From assembly GCA_963921825.1 (NCBI GenBank), contig OY997590.1, positions 45,773,039 to 45,837,038 on the forward strand: a stretch of DNA of 64,000 nt, in the 5' to 3' direction. The DNA is from Erodium maritimum (lineage: Eukaryota > Streptophyta > Magnoliopsida > Geraniales > Geraniaceae). Within the stretch, counting starts at the first letter, position 1. The number at the start of each line of letters is the position of its first letter. Shown here piece after piece: positions 10,800-21,202 of the stretch. The notes below the pieces were generated by a model. It made no database searches, was not told the origin of the DNA, and was given only the letters and a program-made list of their open reading frames with translations. Position numbers and translations under genes: made by a program.

Positions 10800-12615
10800 G
10801 TTGCAATATCGGTTATCTTCACTTCACCTCAGTTCAGTATTTATCTGATGAGGTGGATACGCCGCAGTACATGTTTGGATTTGTTATACGATCTAGGCTT
10901 TTAGCTTGCGCAATGGCCCTTGTGTTGTCGCAAGATGGATTCACCAGGCTGGATGGGTTTTTAATTACACCCAGCCCTGCCATGAATTTCCAAATCCACA
11001 TAGCCTCCTTAGCTGCCTCTGCAGCATCCATGTACTTGGCCTCTATCGTAGATTCGGCAATGATATCTTGCTTTACGCTCTCCCAGCTAAAGCTCTACCA
11101 TTCAGCGTAAACACATATCCTGATTGACTTCTAAAGTCATCTGGATTTGTCTTGGAAAACTAGCGTCTACTCATCCTTCGACGACTAGTTCAACATCATC
11201 TTTCCCCCGGGTTAGAATGATGTCTACTGGTACAACATAAGGCTTACGAGACGTCTGGTCTCATACATGTCATGGCATATATGATCGATCCTACCCCCAG
11301 GCGCATAGGATTCTCATCATCCTTTTCAGCTCATCAGGTGTCTTAGGACACTAAGTCTTGCTGAGATGAATGCCATGACTAGTGGGTAAGAGTCCTTTCT
11401 TTGAATCGAGCATTAAGAACCTACTCAATGCCTTGTTCACATAGGTTCCCTGACTTAAATCCAAGACCCTCTTGGTGCGATCTCTACATATCTTAATCCT
11501 TAAGATATAAGAAGCATCGCCTAAGTCCTTTATTGAAAAACACTTCCTCAACCAAGCTTTAGTCTCGTGCAAGGTTGGGATGTCGTTTTCAATGAGAACC
11601 AGAAAGGTAATCTTGCTCCCACTAGCCTTCTTATAAACGCAAGATTCATCCTCGTTCTTGATTAAGCCAAATCCAATTACAGCTTCATCAAAACGAAGGA
11701 TCCAACTCCGAGAAGTTCGTTTCAATCCATAAATGGATTTCAACAACTTATAAATCTTTCCTTTATTCTTCGGATCGTCAAAACCTTTGGGCCGAGACAT
11801 ACAAACGTACTCAGTCAAATTTCCATTTAGGAAAGCGGTTTTGACATCCACTTGCCATATCTCGTAATTATGATACGCAGTTATGTCAAGAAGAATTTGG
11901 ATCGATTTTGACCATAGCCACTAAGGAGAAGGTTTCCTCATAGTCAATCCATTGGATCTGCCTATAACCTTTCGCCACCAGTTGAGCTTTGTAGGTCAGA
12001 GGGTTGCCGTCCATGTCCATCTTCACCTTGAAGATCCATTTGCATCCTATGGTCCTCACACCATTGATGGGATCAACCGGTTCCCAGACTCGGTTGTCTG
12101 ACATGGATTGCATTTCCTCCCTCATGGCTCCCAGCCATAACTCGGAGTTGGGCCCATCCACGACTTCCTAAAAGGTGGCTGGATCATCGTGATCCACCAT
12201 GACTTCATTGTCACCTCCGGATACCATATCTTGGAGGTGGAAGATTGATCCTTTCAAATCGCCTTGGACCTTCCGGAATTGTAACAGGAATTGGTTCTTA
12301 CTGTACGACAATCTCTGGCTCCTTTCTACTGGGTTGCCAATTGGTTTAGACAGATCTGTACCATCCTGAATTTCTTCGAGATGCACAGTCCTCCCAATGA
12401 CGTCTTTGGAAACAAAACTTCTTTTCCATAAAGACCCCACCCCAAGCGACGAACACCATGTTCTCACTGGGATTGTAGAAATAGTATCCCCTTGTTGCTT
12501 TGGGATACCACACGAAGGTGCATATCTCAGATCTTGGTTCGAGCTTAGTCGAAACCAAATGTTTCACATAAGCCTCGCAACCACAAATCTTTAGGAAGGA
12601 CAAAGCGGGCATCAT
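10800..12615 (-). pseudogene. Copia pol remnant: integrase C-terminus, reverse transcriptase, RNase H
   Basis: Minus-strand pieces in order. The integrase C-terminal part (12346-12615) has LKICGCEAYVKHL and RGYYFYNPSENMVFVA. The RT N-terminus (11886-12161) has WVSKVKMD-like GCKWIFKVKMDMDGN and LVAKGYRQ. The RT core (11351-11851) starts MDVKTAFLNGNL and contains SIYGLKRTSRSW. The catalytic YVDD box expected after FLVL is replaced by IEND near 11600, so RT cannot be active. A short RNase H remnant (10834-11031) keeps MDAAEAAKEAMWIWKF and a degraded C-D-N segment. Stops and frameshifts separate the pieces. Confidence 0.88.
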
Positions 12616-12817
12616 CCCGTACCATTTTTAAAATGGTGTCCCTTCCACACCATTCGTCGAAGCCCGATTCACTATGAATGCGGTCGTCTCTAGAGCAAAA
12701 CCCCTAAAAGAGATTGGGAGATCAGTCCAACTAATCATGGAACAGACCATTGTCTAACAATGTCCGATTTCTCCGTTTGGCTACACCTTTCAACTACAGT
12801 GACCTAGGAGGAGTCCA

Positions 12818-13582
12818 TTACAAAAGGATCCCATTCTCTTTTAGATGATCTAATAACTCTGTGGTCAAGTATTTTCCACCTCGATCCAATCGAAGTGCCT
12901 TAATACCTTTGTCGAGCTGGTTTTCTACTATAGTCTTAAACTCTTTGAATTTATCAAAAGTTTCAGACTTATGTCTCACCGAATAGACATAACCATATTT
13001 ACTGTAATCATCAGTAAATGTGATAAAGTAGCTAAAACCCCTCCTGGCAAGTGAACTTATTGGTCTACACACATTCAAGTGTATCAGCCCCAATAATTCA
13101 CCCGCCCTTTCATCGCGATCGATAAAGGGCACTTTAGTCATTTTGCCCATCAAACAAACCTTGCACCTATCGATCGAATGGAATTCGAATGAACCTGAAA
13201 GCCCGCACTTCTGAAGTGCTGATAGGCGCTTCTTGTTTATGCGACCCAAATGACAGTGCCATAACAGAGTTAGGTTTAAATCGTTGGATTTAGACCTCTT
13301 GATATTAACGGAATATATAGAACTTGAGGCATTGTTACCCATATCTAATATGTACAATCCTCCAACCATGTCAGTAATGGTATAAAACATATCATTGCAT
13401 AGAACATTGAAAACTCCATTTCCAATATTAACATTATATCCTTCCTTGTTAAACACGGATACAGATATAATATTCCTACTTAAAGTAGGTATGCAATATA
13501 CATTATACAATACTAAGACAAGGCCTCTTGGCAAAGCAAGACTCATGGATCCTACAGCAGTTGCCACAACTCTGAGGTCCAT
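12818..13582 (-). pseudogene. Copia GAG-pre-integrase and integrase core remnant
   Basis: A 254-codon open segment. The region LLWHCHLGRINKKRL...CKVCLMGKM is the HHCC zinc-binding (GAG-pre-integrase) domain, but the second His (usually G-H-I) is Arg. The integrase core follows, with FITFTDDYSKYGYVY and IKALRLDRGGKYL. The first catalytic Asp (normally in a T-D-V-C-G-type motif) reads LIHLNVCRP, so it is Asn. The segment is open but catalytically broken and loses its frame before the rest of pol. Confidence 0.88.
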
Positions 13583-14211
13583 TTCGTGCTTTCCAAATCT
13601 CTCCTACTTTCAGCCACCATATATTAGTGCATGTGTGAGATTCAGTCATGGTATCTAATACCCATGAATCTTTGGAAGTAGAGAGATGTAGCTCTATAGA
13701 GTTAATACCGAATGAAGGCACGGTCCCACCGCCCTTCCTTAGATCATCCAGGTTTCCTGATGAAGGCACAGTCCTACTGCCCTTCTTAAGATTATCCAGG
13801 CTATTTGATGAAGGCGCAGTCCCACTGCCCTTCTTCAGATCAGCCGTGAACTTCCTGTAATCCCGGTTCCAATGACCAGGCTGTTGGCAGTAGAAGCAGA
13901 CATTCTCAGGTGTCTCATCTTTCCTACCAAGTGCGCATGGGCCCAGCCCTTGCCACTTCCAATTCCCTTGTTGACCATCAGAATATCCTTGGATCCCAGA
14001 TCCCTGAGATATTCTTCTCAGTAGTTAATGACATTTCATGTAACTCTGATATGGTCTTAGAGACAGCCTTGTCAAGGACATATTCTGTGCGTTCAGACTT
14101 GAGGACTATCCTCAAAATTCTGTACCAGTCCAAATAGTTTGTCCCATTTAGCTTGACCCTGTCAAGAATGGTTTTTAATGACAAACTATTAATGTTCGCT
14201 GAATTTGCCAT
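13503..14211 (-). pseudogene. Copia gag and protease remnant
   Basis: gag begins at 14211 with MANSANINSLSLKTIL and LNGTNYLDWYRIL, the usual N-terminus of plant Copia gag, and is soon interrupted. At about 13880-13920 a CCHC zinc knuckle reads CFYCQQPGHWNRDY, with the last Cys replaced by Tyr. A Lys/Gly/Ser linker of three repeated units follows (about 13698-13850). The protease then shows DSWVLDTMTESHTC, where the usual D-T-G is D-T-M. Gag, protease and knuckle are all defective. Confidence 0.85.
13698..13850 (-). repeat. Three imperfect ~51-bp units in the gag-protease linker
   Basis: Three successive plus-strand units built on GATGAAGGCxCAGTCCxxC and CCCTTCTT encode a repeated L-K-K-G-S-x-T-x-P-S-S segment on the minus strand. 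This is a small in-frame tandem expansion between the zinc knuckle and the protease. Confidence 0.75.
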
Positions 14212-15755
14212 TTGATCTACAACAGATAAAATTCAATCAGTAAATTGAATAAATTTTATGAAGATCAAGCTTAAACACCAACAATCGATTCTAAACCTTT
14301 AGAATCTGAAACCAAGATCCTTGATTCACTCGATTAAGCTGAACTAATGCTCACCACTTAATCGAGCTATGTAGGTAGGACTCCATCCAATCACATCCAA
14401 TGTGACTCTTGGCTAGGGTATGCACTTATGTACACGGCTTACCCTATCTGTTACCCTAGCTCAACCTCAGGCTGAGAATCGTAGTCGGGTCCACCAATTT
14501 TCAACTATGGCCCGTCACTATGTAGGTGCTCCGCTAATGCGCACGACACCCACATATGTCGTCCAAACCTACTACCCCGCTTCCCCATGGATGCTCCGCT
14601 AATGCGCACGACACCCATAGGACGGGGAGGTAGTAAGGTGTTGATGATTGGGAGGTATCGGACATGACCCGCTTTTACTTGTCCAGTTGTGTTCAAAACT
14701 TTGGCACATCCTAGATGCGATGAGCACATCAACTACATTCCAAATGCAATGATGCCTCAAATTACATCCAATGTAATTCTTCCTTTGAACCCTTCAACTA
14801 CATCCAATGCAATGACGGTTCTAAGGGTTCACACACAAGGATTAAAATTCCAATTTTATCTTTGCATGTGAGGTGATATGCTCGGTAAATAAAGTTAAGC
14901 ATGCAATTCTAAAACACATAGAATTAATCATGCATAAACTAAACCAAGCATAAAGCGATAAATGTGCACATAATAGCCCCCTAAACTAACTCCCACTAGC
15001 TTCTTGAGCTCCACCGACTCCAAGCCGATGCCAACACCCGAAAAGCCACCAAATGACCTTTTCGCCCTTTCTTCGTCTTGAGTAAAATATTACAATTTAA
15101 TACACGACTCGCAGGTCGGGAATAAATAAATATTACAAACAAGTGGTTCGACGACCACACCTTGAAAGAATAATTACACGCTAACTCTAACGGCTCGCAG
15201 GCCGTGAAAAGCGATAAATAATTAAATCGAGCTCGGGGATATTATGTACACCATGCCAACATCACATCACACATCGTGTTATCAAACAAGCATGTTATCA
15301 AACATCATGTGATTTTCCGGTTTTAATTAATAGCCAAGTTTCGAAATTTTTTGATGCTCGGTTTATCGAAACCGTTCAAAAATGAAACTTTTGAACATTT
15401 GATCTTCGAGTTCATCATGACGGTTCCAAACTCGTCATAACTAACAAAACGGTTTAGCCTTGGCATATCAACCATCCAATGGTCATGCTTGGCCTAGCTC
15501 CGTCCAACGGAGCCCCGTTCGGTCCCGGTTTCGGCTCCCCGAGAGTCCCGCTCCCGAGACCCGAAAAATCAAAAAAAATTTCAAAATTTCCAGATTTGAA
15601 ATAATTTTCAAAAATTCATTTTACATGCATTAAATCCATAAACAATAATTTAAAACATGTTATCAAACAATTTAGCAAAACAACATGCCAAAAATGAAAC
15701 TTTCAAGCAAAACCGAAACTAGGAACACCGTCTTGTGAATCCCGAAGGTAGCACG
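14212..15755 (-). other. Copia leader (untranslated) region
   Basis: 1.5 kb between the PBS and the gag start on the minus strand. No coding segment is recognisable. It contains a 26-bp perfect direct repeat (14527-14552 and 14592-14617) and short recurring ACATCCAATG motifs at about 14395-14815. Confidence 0.7.
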
Positions 15756-15767
15756 GCTCTGATACCA
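15756..15767 (-). other. Copia primer binding site (initiator tRNA-Met)
   Basis: The minus strand reads TGGTATCAGAGC one base inside the 5' LTR, the perfect 12-base complement of the plant initiator tRNA-Met 3' end. It fixes the element's orientation. Confidence 0.95.
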
Positions 15768-15768
15768 C

Positions 15769-17456
15769 TGTTGGGTCTCGAGGTAGGGTTGGAGATGAAC
15801 CAACTCGCAGCGGAAAATCAATGAAAACCAAGAGACAATTAGAACCATGAAACAACTAACAAAGAATGGATTAACAAGAGAAAAATTCAGCACTAGTTCA
15901 TACCAAAACAAGAACACCGGTTAACGAATGATTGGCTTGAGTCTCCAAGACGCCTACGTATCCACATGGGAATCAAAGCCACGTAGTTCTTCTCTTTGAG
16001 GACTCAAGAACACAAACATGGAGGTGGAAACTAGCCAAACCCGAAATGGCCATGGAAGAGGGAGAGAAAATGTGTTTCCTATTCTTGTCTTGTTTTTGTT
16101 ATGTTGAAAAAAGATGACTTGAACATAACAAAACCCATACTTGTCCAACTAAAGGCATGGGACAAGTATGGTGTCAAGTAAGGTGTAAATAGGACAAAGT
16201 ATGGCAAGACAAGATTGGGTTAGGTGGTGAATCACCAACACCTTAATCCTTGTCTTGCTTACTTAGTACTAATTAATCAAGACTTGATTAATTAGTTCCA
16301 TGGGCCTTGGTTGCATGGGCCTTTCATGGGCCTCTTGGAACATGGCCCATGGCCATTTCCAACGAGGTCCCGTGATTCGCTCATCGCCTCCAAGCCTTCC
16401 ATACCGGAAATGTCCAACATTATCCGACGCGATCAATCCCAAGACTCCAAGCCTTGTCTCGATCCGTAAAGTCCTATTCACTTACGGGCACATGACCCAA
16501 AACCCAGTTTTGGTCATATCCCGAGACAACTCCCTTTTGGCCATTCTCCATATATGTGTCAATGAGTTTCATCCTCCGGTGTGACCCTTAGGTTTATGCA
16601 TGTCAATAGATCAACGTAAAATCCCATTTTACTTGATCCTATTTAAGTGGCAACTAACGAGACTTTAGTATTGCCTGACACTGCATAGCGAATCGACCCT
16701 GTCGATTCTAACCTTTCCGTCGTCCCTGTCATTATCCTTTTATCTCCGATATCCTGATTGAGATAAGGCATAGAGCCGTCATCCTTATTATTCTCAATCA
16801 CCGTTCCTTGATATGTGAGATGACTGAAGATATGATACCCAGTATCATGTGCATGGCCATGCTATTCTTCCAGTCACTCTCGATCAAGCGGCCGAGAACC
16901 GATATCTTTCCCATACCTTAGTATGAGGGATAAATCCCTTAGCCGTCTTTCGTGTCACTCATGTAGCCCGTCCCCAAGCCAATCCTGGCCGTTATGGAAG
17001 CCCTGTTACGGACAACGTTAGGCTCAGGTCAAACTCAGTTTTTGACTACATAGCGATCACAAAGACTCCTTGGTCTAAGGATACATGACAAGCTACAACA
17101 CTGAATATGTTCATGACTTAATCTATGGCACATATTCAGGGCGGGTCGTCCAATATCATGTCCCACATGATATCTATGATCAGACTCCGGAATCCCATTC
17201 CAACGACTAACAGAACGTAAGCCATAAAGAGCCATCTTTCATACTAGTCACTTCTAGTGAAGCTTTGTTGACTAGGGACCCATCGAGTGTGATCTATCTC
17301 GATCTATGGTTCTATTCGCATGGTGGGCATAGATCAGAGCACACGTCGATATATTACTCCAACACGTAAGTAATATAAAGCCGCTTTAATTTTATTGCTA
17401 ACGATGATATGTACATTTGGACATTTAGGATTGAACTACGGGCACTAAGACTAACA
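15769..17456 (-). repeat. Copia 5' LTR (1688 bp)
   Basis: Near-perfect copy of 8995-10682, with the PBS at its inner edge and target duplication TGGAC at 17457-17461 outside. Transcription would start in this LTR on the minus strand. Confidence 0.95.
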
Positions 17457-17683
17457 TGGACATCCGACATTTCCAGATTTTCAGCAGCCATTTCTTCATG
17501 TTGGGCCACTTTCTCAACATCAGCCTCTTGTTCTTCTTCATGTTGGGCCACTTCCTCAACAGCAGCCTCTTGTTCTTCTTCTTTTTGGGCCACTTCCTGT
17601 ACAACAGCCATTCCAATTTTTACTACCTCCTCTACATCGGGCACTTCATCTTCTTCTTCTTGGTTCACAACAGGTACAGCAGG

Positions 17684-17715
<32 letters not shown>

Positions 17716-20150
17716 CTTCTTCTTCTTCTTCTTCTTCTTCTTCTTCTTCTTCTTCTTCTTCTTCTTCTTCTTCTTCTTCTTCTTCTTCTTCTTCTTCTTC
17801 TTCTTCTTCTTCTTCTTCTTCTTCTTCTTCAGCAGGTACGACATGTACAATATGTACTACTTCTTCTTCTTCTTGGTTCCTTTCAACTTCAACTCCAGCG
17901 ACAGTCCTTCTTGGTTCACATCTTGGTTGACTTGGTTCACATTCCCACCCGTCAAATCTTCGAACATGTGCATGTCATCTTGGTTGTTCTGGTTGTCCTG
18001 ATCAGGCATTGATGCTTTAGAAGATGCACGGAAGTCGTTTGGTGCATGATTGAATGCATCATGCCGGATAGACAGAGCATCCATGATCATATCAAATTGT
18101 TTCTTCTGCACTTCCATCGATCTTTCCAGATCAGCCTCCAGTTCCAGGAATTGTGTCTTTAGCACCTCAATTTGCTCCATGACAGCCTTCGAAAGTCCAT
18201 CATCGGACTATGGATGTGACTGTGGCTCTGACAGTGGGTGTGATGTATCAACCTCTGGTGGGGTTGGCACTGCCACATGGACGGTCTCATCCTGAGGAAA
18301 TGAGACTACATAGCCTTGCTCCAACTTGTCAACCATGTTGTCCAACGACGGATTCGGATGTTCTTCTTCAAGGTTTTGGAATTCTATCATCCAACGCTGC
18401 TTCTTTTCTTCCTCAGTGGGGACCAACAGACTTACTATTTCTTGAGCACAAAATAAAAATAAAATTTGTATGTTAAAAATTATATCAAAAGTGGAGTTGC
18501 AAGTAAATTCCTAACCTCCGATGTGCTTTGTAAGAGTGCTTCCTTAACAACACTGTAAGAGGGATTTCTACTCCACGTTGTCCTCCATTTCAAAATCCTA
18601 GGTAAGTTTGCGTAGAATTCTGGACGAATTGTTGCAAACTTCCTTGCTAATGATGGTATGCATTCAAATGCAAGTACCTACGACATACGATACAAATAAT
18701 AAGAGAGCATGTATACTACGATATTTTTTTTGTATTAATGAATATTTACTTACCGTTAGAGGAAGAATAAATCCGGTATACGTCATACTACTCTCATTTC
18801 TTGGGTTCTTCTGAGCCACACTTGCTTTACTTCCCAACTTCTTTGATTTTATTTGTTTCAACAGATACTTGAAGGACAAATTACCCCAAGGGTATGTGTA
18901 GAACATCTTTAAGTTATCTACTAGTGCCAAATAGTCTCGATCCAACTTATGGTATCGTCTGTCCAATGGCATCAATACTCCCCCGATGATGAACAACAAA
19001 CACACTCTAATGATATCCCAATTACGCTTCGTCTGAGGCCTAACAAGCATTTGTTACTCAACCAAATCATTCAATTTCTACTCTAAGGTCACCATACTGG
19101 CTTCTAGGGTCGGGAAGTGTTTGGTGGAAAAACTTTGGACTTCAATTGTTTTTTTAAAACTTTATCCTTTGGATAATCTTTACAATTCAGCCCCGATATT
19201 AAACAATATTCCTTCAAAGATAATCTCACTGGCCTACCTTGGACCAAAAACCAAATCTCGGACGACCGCTCCAATTTAATTTCTCGAACTAACAACGCCC
19301 AAGGAATTTGACAAGAATTGTCACTATTCGGTTGGAAGTCCAACAAATGCCCGAGTGGAGATCGCCGAAGACTACTTAGGTGGACCTCTTCATCATTTAA
19401 CTTCTCAAGTTCTCCCTTAATGAACTTGGAAGTTGCCCCTAAATGACTTTTGACTGAAACCTTGCAGTCAAAATGTTCATTCTCGACCAAAACAGGTTCA
19501 AGAGGAGGCACCTCAATTTGTACTACTTCTGCATTTTCTTGGCTTGAGCTGGAACTTTCTCCCTCAAAACTAGGAATTTCTTGTTCGGGGGAAATTGACG
19601 TAGCACTTTAAACTTCTTCATCAAATGAATTTGACCTAGGATCTAGGGATGAGAAACTTGCCTGGAAGGGTAAACACAAGGAATTACACAAAACAATTCA
19701 GCTGCAAAAATGTAATAACACACATAGAACCACATAGAAGGGGGACATAATTTCCCGACAAAGAACCAGAACCGGTCTCAAGTTTTCGACCTAACCATCC
19801 ATTCGGGGATATAATTCCCAGACGTAGAGCCAGGACAGGCTACGACCTAGAAATCCCCTAAACCATATCCAAGCATACCAATCCCCTAAATGCATACTTT
19901 CAGACCGAAACTAAATGTATCTACACAACAATTAAACCTATATAAGCTTACAAAGGAATGGAAATCAGATGGGTTAGGGATTACTTACCATATCATATCA
20001 GTGGGTAGCTCGGACAATATTGTGGTCGGAAACGGAGAAGAACTTCAACTGGAACTTGATCCTCCAAGCTTGGAGAGACGGCGACGATGGAGAAGAATAG
20101 AGATGAACTGGGCAACGGAAATCAGTTGGGTTTCGTTTGAGTTCAGGTGA
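17457..20150 (-). pseudogene. Ulp1-like (C48) protease pseudogene with DUF1985 domain, N-terminal half
   Basis: Minus strand. Exon 1 is mostly 5' UTR and appears to end with an ATG at 19989-19991 directly before a GTAAGT donor. Exon 2 starts after a CAG acceptor (about 19661), giving a predicted M-A-S-F-S-S-L-D start. A TAA at 19608-19610 interrupts after about 17 codons. The DUF1985 domain follows: PLGHLLDFQ, LVQGRPVRLSLKEYCLISGL (about 19140-19400), YPWGNLSFKYLL (about 18880) and RKFATIRPEFYANLPRILKW (about 18600-18650). Then come a coiled-coil-like linker (18208-18180 and below, TAG near 18208) and a Glu-rich linker with a (GAA)48 tract. The Copia insertion at 17456 breaks the linker; the protease half resumes at 8994. 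DUF1985 plus Ulp1 genes are typically transposon-borne in plants. I did not find terminal inverted repeats. Confidence 0.82.
17686..17830. repeat. (CTT/GAA)48 microsatellite in the acidic linker
   Basis: An uninterrupted CTT run of 145 bp (48 units). On the minus strand in the frame of the surrounding Glu-rich linker it is GAA repeated, flanked by V-V-P-A and V-P-A-V-P-V-V-N-Q, so it would encode about 48 Glu. The plus-strand poly-Ser and poly-Phe and minus-strand poly-Lys frames are shadows of this tract. Perfect purity suggests recent expansion. Confidence 0.97.
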
Positions 20151-20388
20151 AGAAACGTGAAGGAGGGAAAAAAAGAAGACAAGGCTGACTGGGATGGATT
20201 CGTGGTTTTTTGGCTAAGTGTTGAAAGGGTATAAGGGTAATCTTATATTTTTAGATACAAAAAGAAAATCAAAATCAAAAGAAAATAAGTTTGGTAAATT
20301 ACGAGGTCTACCCTCCTAACACTTATAAAAAATAAGGCTCTTTCAGTAAAAATCTCGTATACAACGGGGGCAGAACCAGGTAATGTTT
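20151..20388. other. Upstream flank of the Ulp1-like pseudogene; nothing clear
   Basis: This would hold the minus-strand promoter of the Ulp1-like gene. I see A-rich stretches on the plus strand and no secure TATA box, coding segment or repeat boundary. Confidence 0.4.
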
Positions 20389-20410
20389 AGGGTGTTCCAT
20401 AGAACACCCT
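20389..20410. repeat. Small inverted repeat (9-bp arms)
   Basis: AGGGTGTTC, a four-base spacer, then GAACACCCT. A third copy of GAACACCCT lies at about 20487-20495, so the tRNA-like segment at 20426-20480 is bracketed by this motif. Confidence 0.75.
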
Positions 20411-20510
20411 AAATATATGAGGGTCTAGCTTAATGGTTCAAGGCTTAGTGATATGTGCAATAGATCTCAGGTTCGATTCCCTAACAGAACACCCTGAATC
20501 GGTACATACA
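20411..20510 (+). repeat. tRNA-derived SINE-like head (A and B boxes)
   Basis: TAGCTTAATGG at 20426-20435 fits the RNA polymerase III A box, and GGTTCGATTCC at 20470-20480 fits the B box. The 44-base spacing equals that in tRNA genes. No complete cloverleaf is evident, so a tRNA-derived SINE 5' region is more likely than a functional tRNA gene. The 3' end of the SINE is not clear. Confidence 0.6.
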
Positions 20511-20523
20511 ACAGGGATTGGGA

Positions 20524-20822
20524 GTGTGTTATGGTAATTACGAAATTAAAGATTCGAGGATGGGGTTTAAGCATGTAGTTTTAATAGAGAAGCATGTATA
20601 AGGAACTTGTGATGAATTTGACGCTTATATACATTGTGGCCTTGATGCTTATAATTGTGATGGTGAGGTTGGGAAGCTTGAAGTGGCTATAGCTTATAAA
20701 CATGTTATCGTGGGTGCAACTTTAAAAATGGTTGAGCCCAGGTGTAGAGCAAACAATATGGGTGATGTGGATGCTTGGAGTCACTATAGAGTAGGTGTTT
20801 GTGACAGTGATGGAGTAGCTTA
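20524..20822 (+). pseudogene. Unrecognised coding-like remnant
   Basis: One frame reads through about 95 codons with a single TAA: N-Y-E-I-K-D-S-R-M-G-F-K-H-V-V-L-I-E-K-H-V, stop, then GTCDEFDAYIHCGLDAYN and KLEVAIAYKHVIVGATLKMV, ending near a GDVDAWSHYRVGVCDSDGVA segment at TAA 20821. Amino-acid composition looks like real protein, but I do not recognise the family. The last 60 bp are repeated in inverted orientation at 21054-21113. Confidence 0.4.
20761..20820 (+). repeat. 60-bp inverted repeat, left arm
   Basis: Matches the reverse complement of 21054-21113 at 58 of 60 positions by eye. The 233-bp spacer could loop out. The arm encodes the end of the unrecognised coding-like remnant. Confidence 0.9.
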
Positions 20823-21053
20823 AAGAAACAATATGAAAGTTAAACAAATTATGGGAAGTTGCTGTTAGTAAAATCTGTTATGTGTTAAGAGGATCAATTT
20901 TTCAGAATGCAAGCTGCAAATCATCTACCGTTGGTCAAAGATTGTGTGTGCTTGTTGCAGATGACTCTGCATAACAAGGGTCTCTAGTTGTAGTTGGGAT
21001 ACTTGGAATTGCTATGGAATTGATGCAACAAATAGTGGTTTTATTGGTCTTGG

Positions 21054-21113
21054 AGCTACCCCATCACTGTCACAAACACCTACTCTACAGTGACTCCAAG
21101 CATCCACATCACC
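21054..21113 (-). repeat. 60-bp inverted repeat, right arm
   Basis: Inverted partner of 20761-20820 (two mismatches). It marks the left edge of the GC-rich repeat block that runs to about 24340. Confidence 0.9.
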
Positions 21114-21202
21114 TCTTATAAGGTGAAAGAGGAGTACAAAGAAAGATCTAACTACATAACTCAAAAAAAACCAACAACTAACATGAAACAAATCTGAGTG
21201 GT

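Larger units (their letters stand above)
8995..17456 (-). mobile_element. Complete Copia LTR retrotransposon, coding-defective
   Basis: An 8.46-kb element on the minus strand with 1688-bp LTRs (8995-10682 and 15769-17456), TG...CA ends, a TGGAC target duplication, an initiator tRNA-Met PBS (15756-15767) and a polypurine tract next to 10682. The order of domains in minus sense is gag, protease, integrase, RT, RNase H, the Copia order. By eye I find only two mismatches between the LTRs (near 9177/15951 and 10474/17248), so the insertion is very young. Yet gag-pol is full of stops, frameshifts and lost catalytic residues. It therefore must have moved with enzymes supplied in trans. It sits inside the acidic linker of the Ulp1-like gene. 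Confidence 0.96.

Noticed and set aside
122..17235. A 66-codon ORF recurring at 122-322, 10261-10461 and 17035-17235
   Set aside because: It lies in the Copia LTR on each occasion; the repetition reflects LTR copying and not gene conservation.
17409..18001. Long plus-strand poly-Ser and poly-Phe ORFs and a minus-strand poly-Lys ORF
   Set aside because: They are alternative frames of the (CTT)48 tract; only the Glu frame fits the surrounding protein.
20426..20480. Functional tRNA gene
   Set aside because: A and B boxes are present, but I cannot fold a full cloverleaf with acceptor stem around them.
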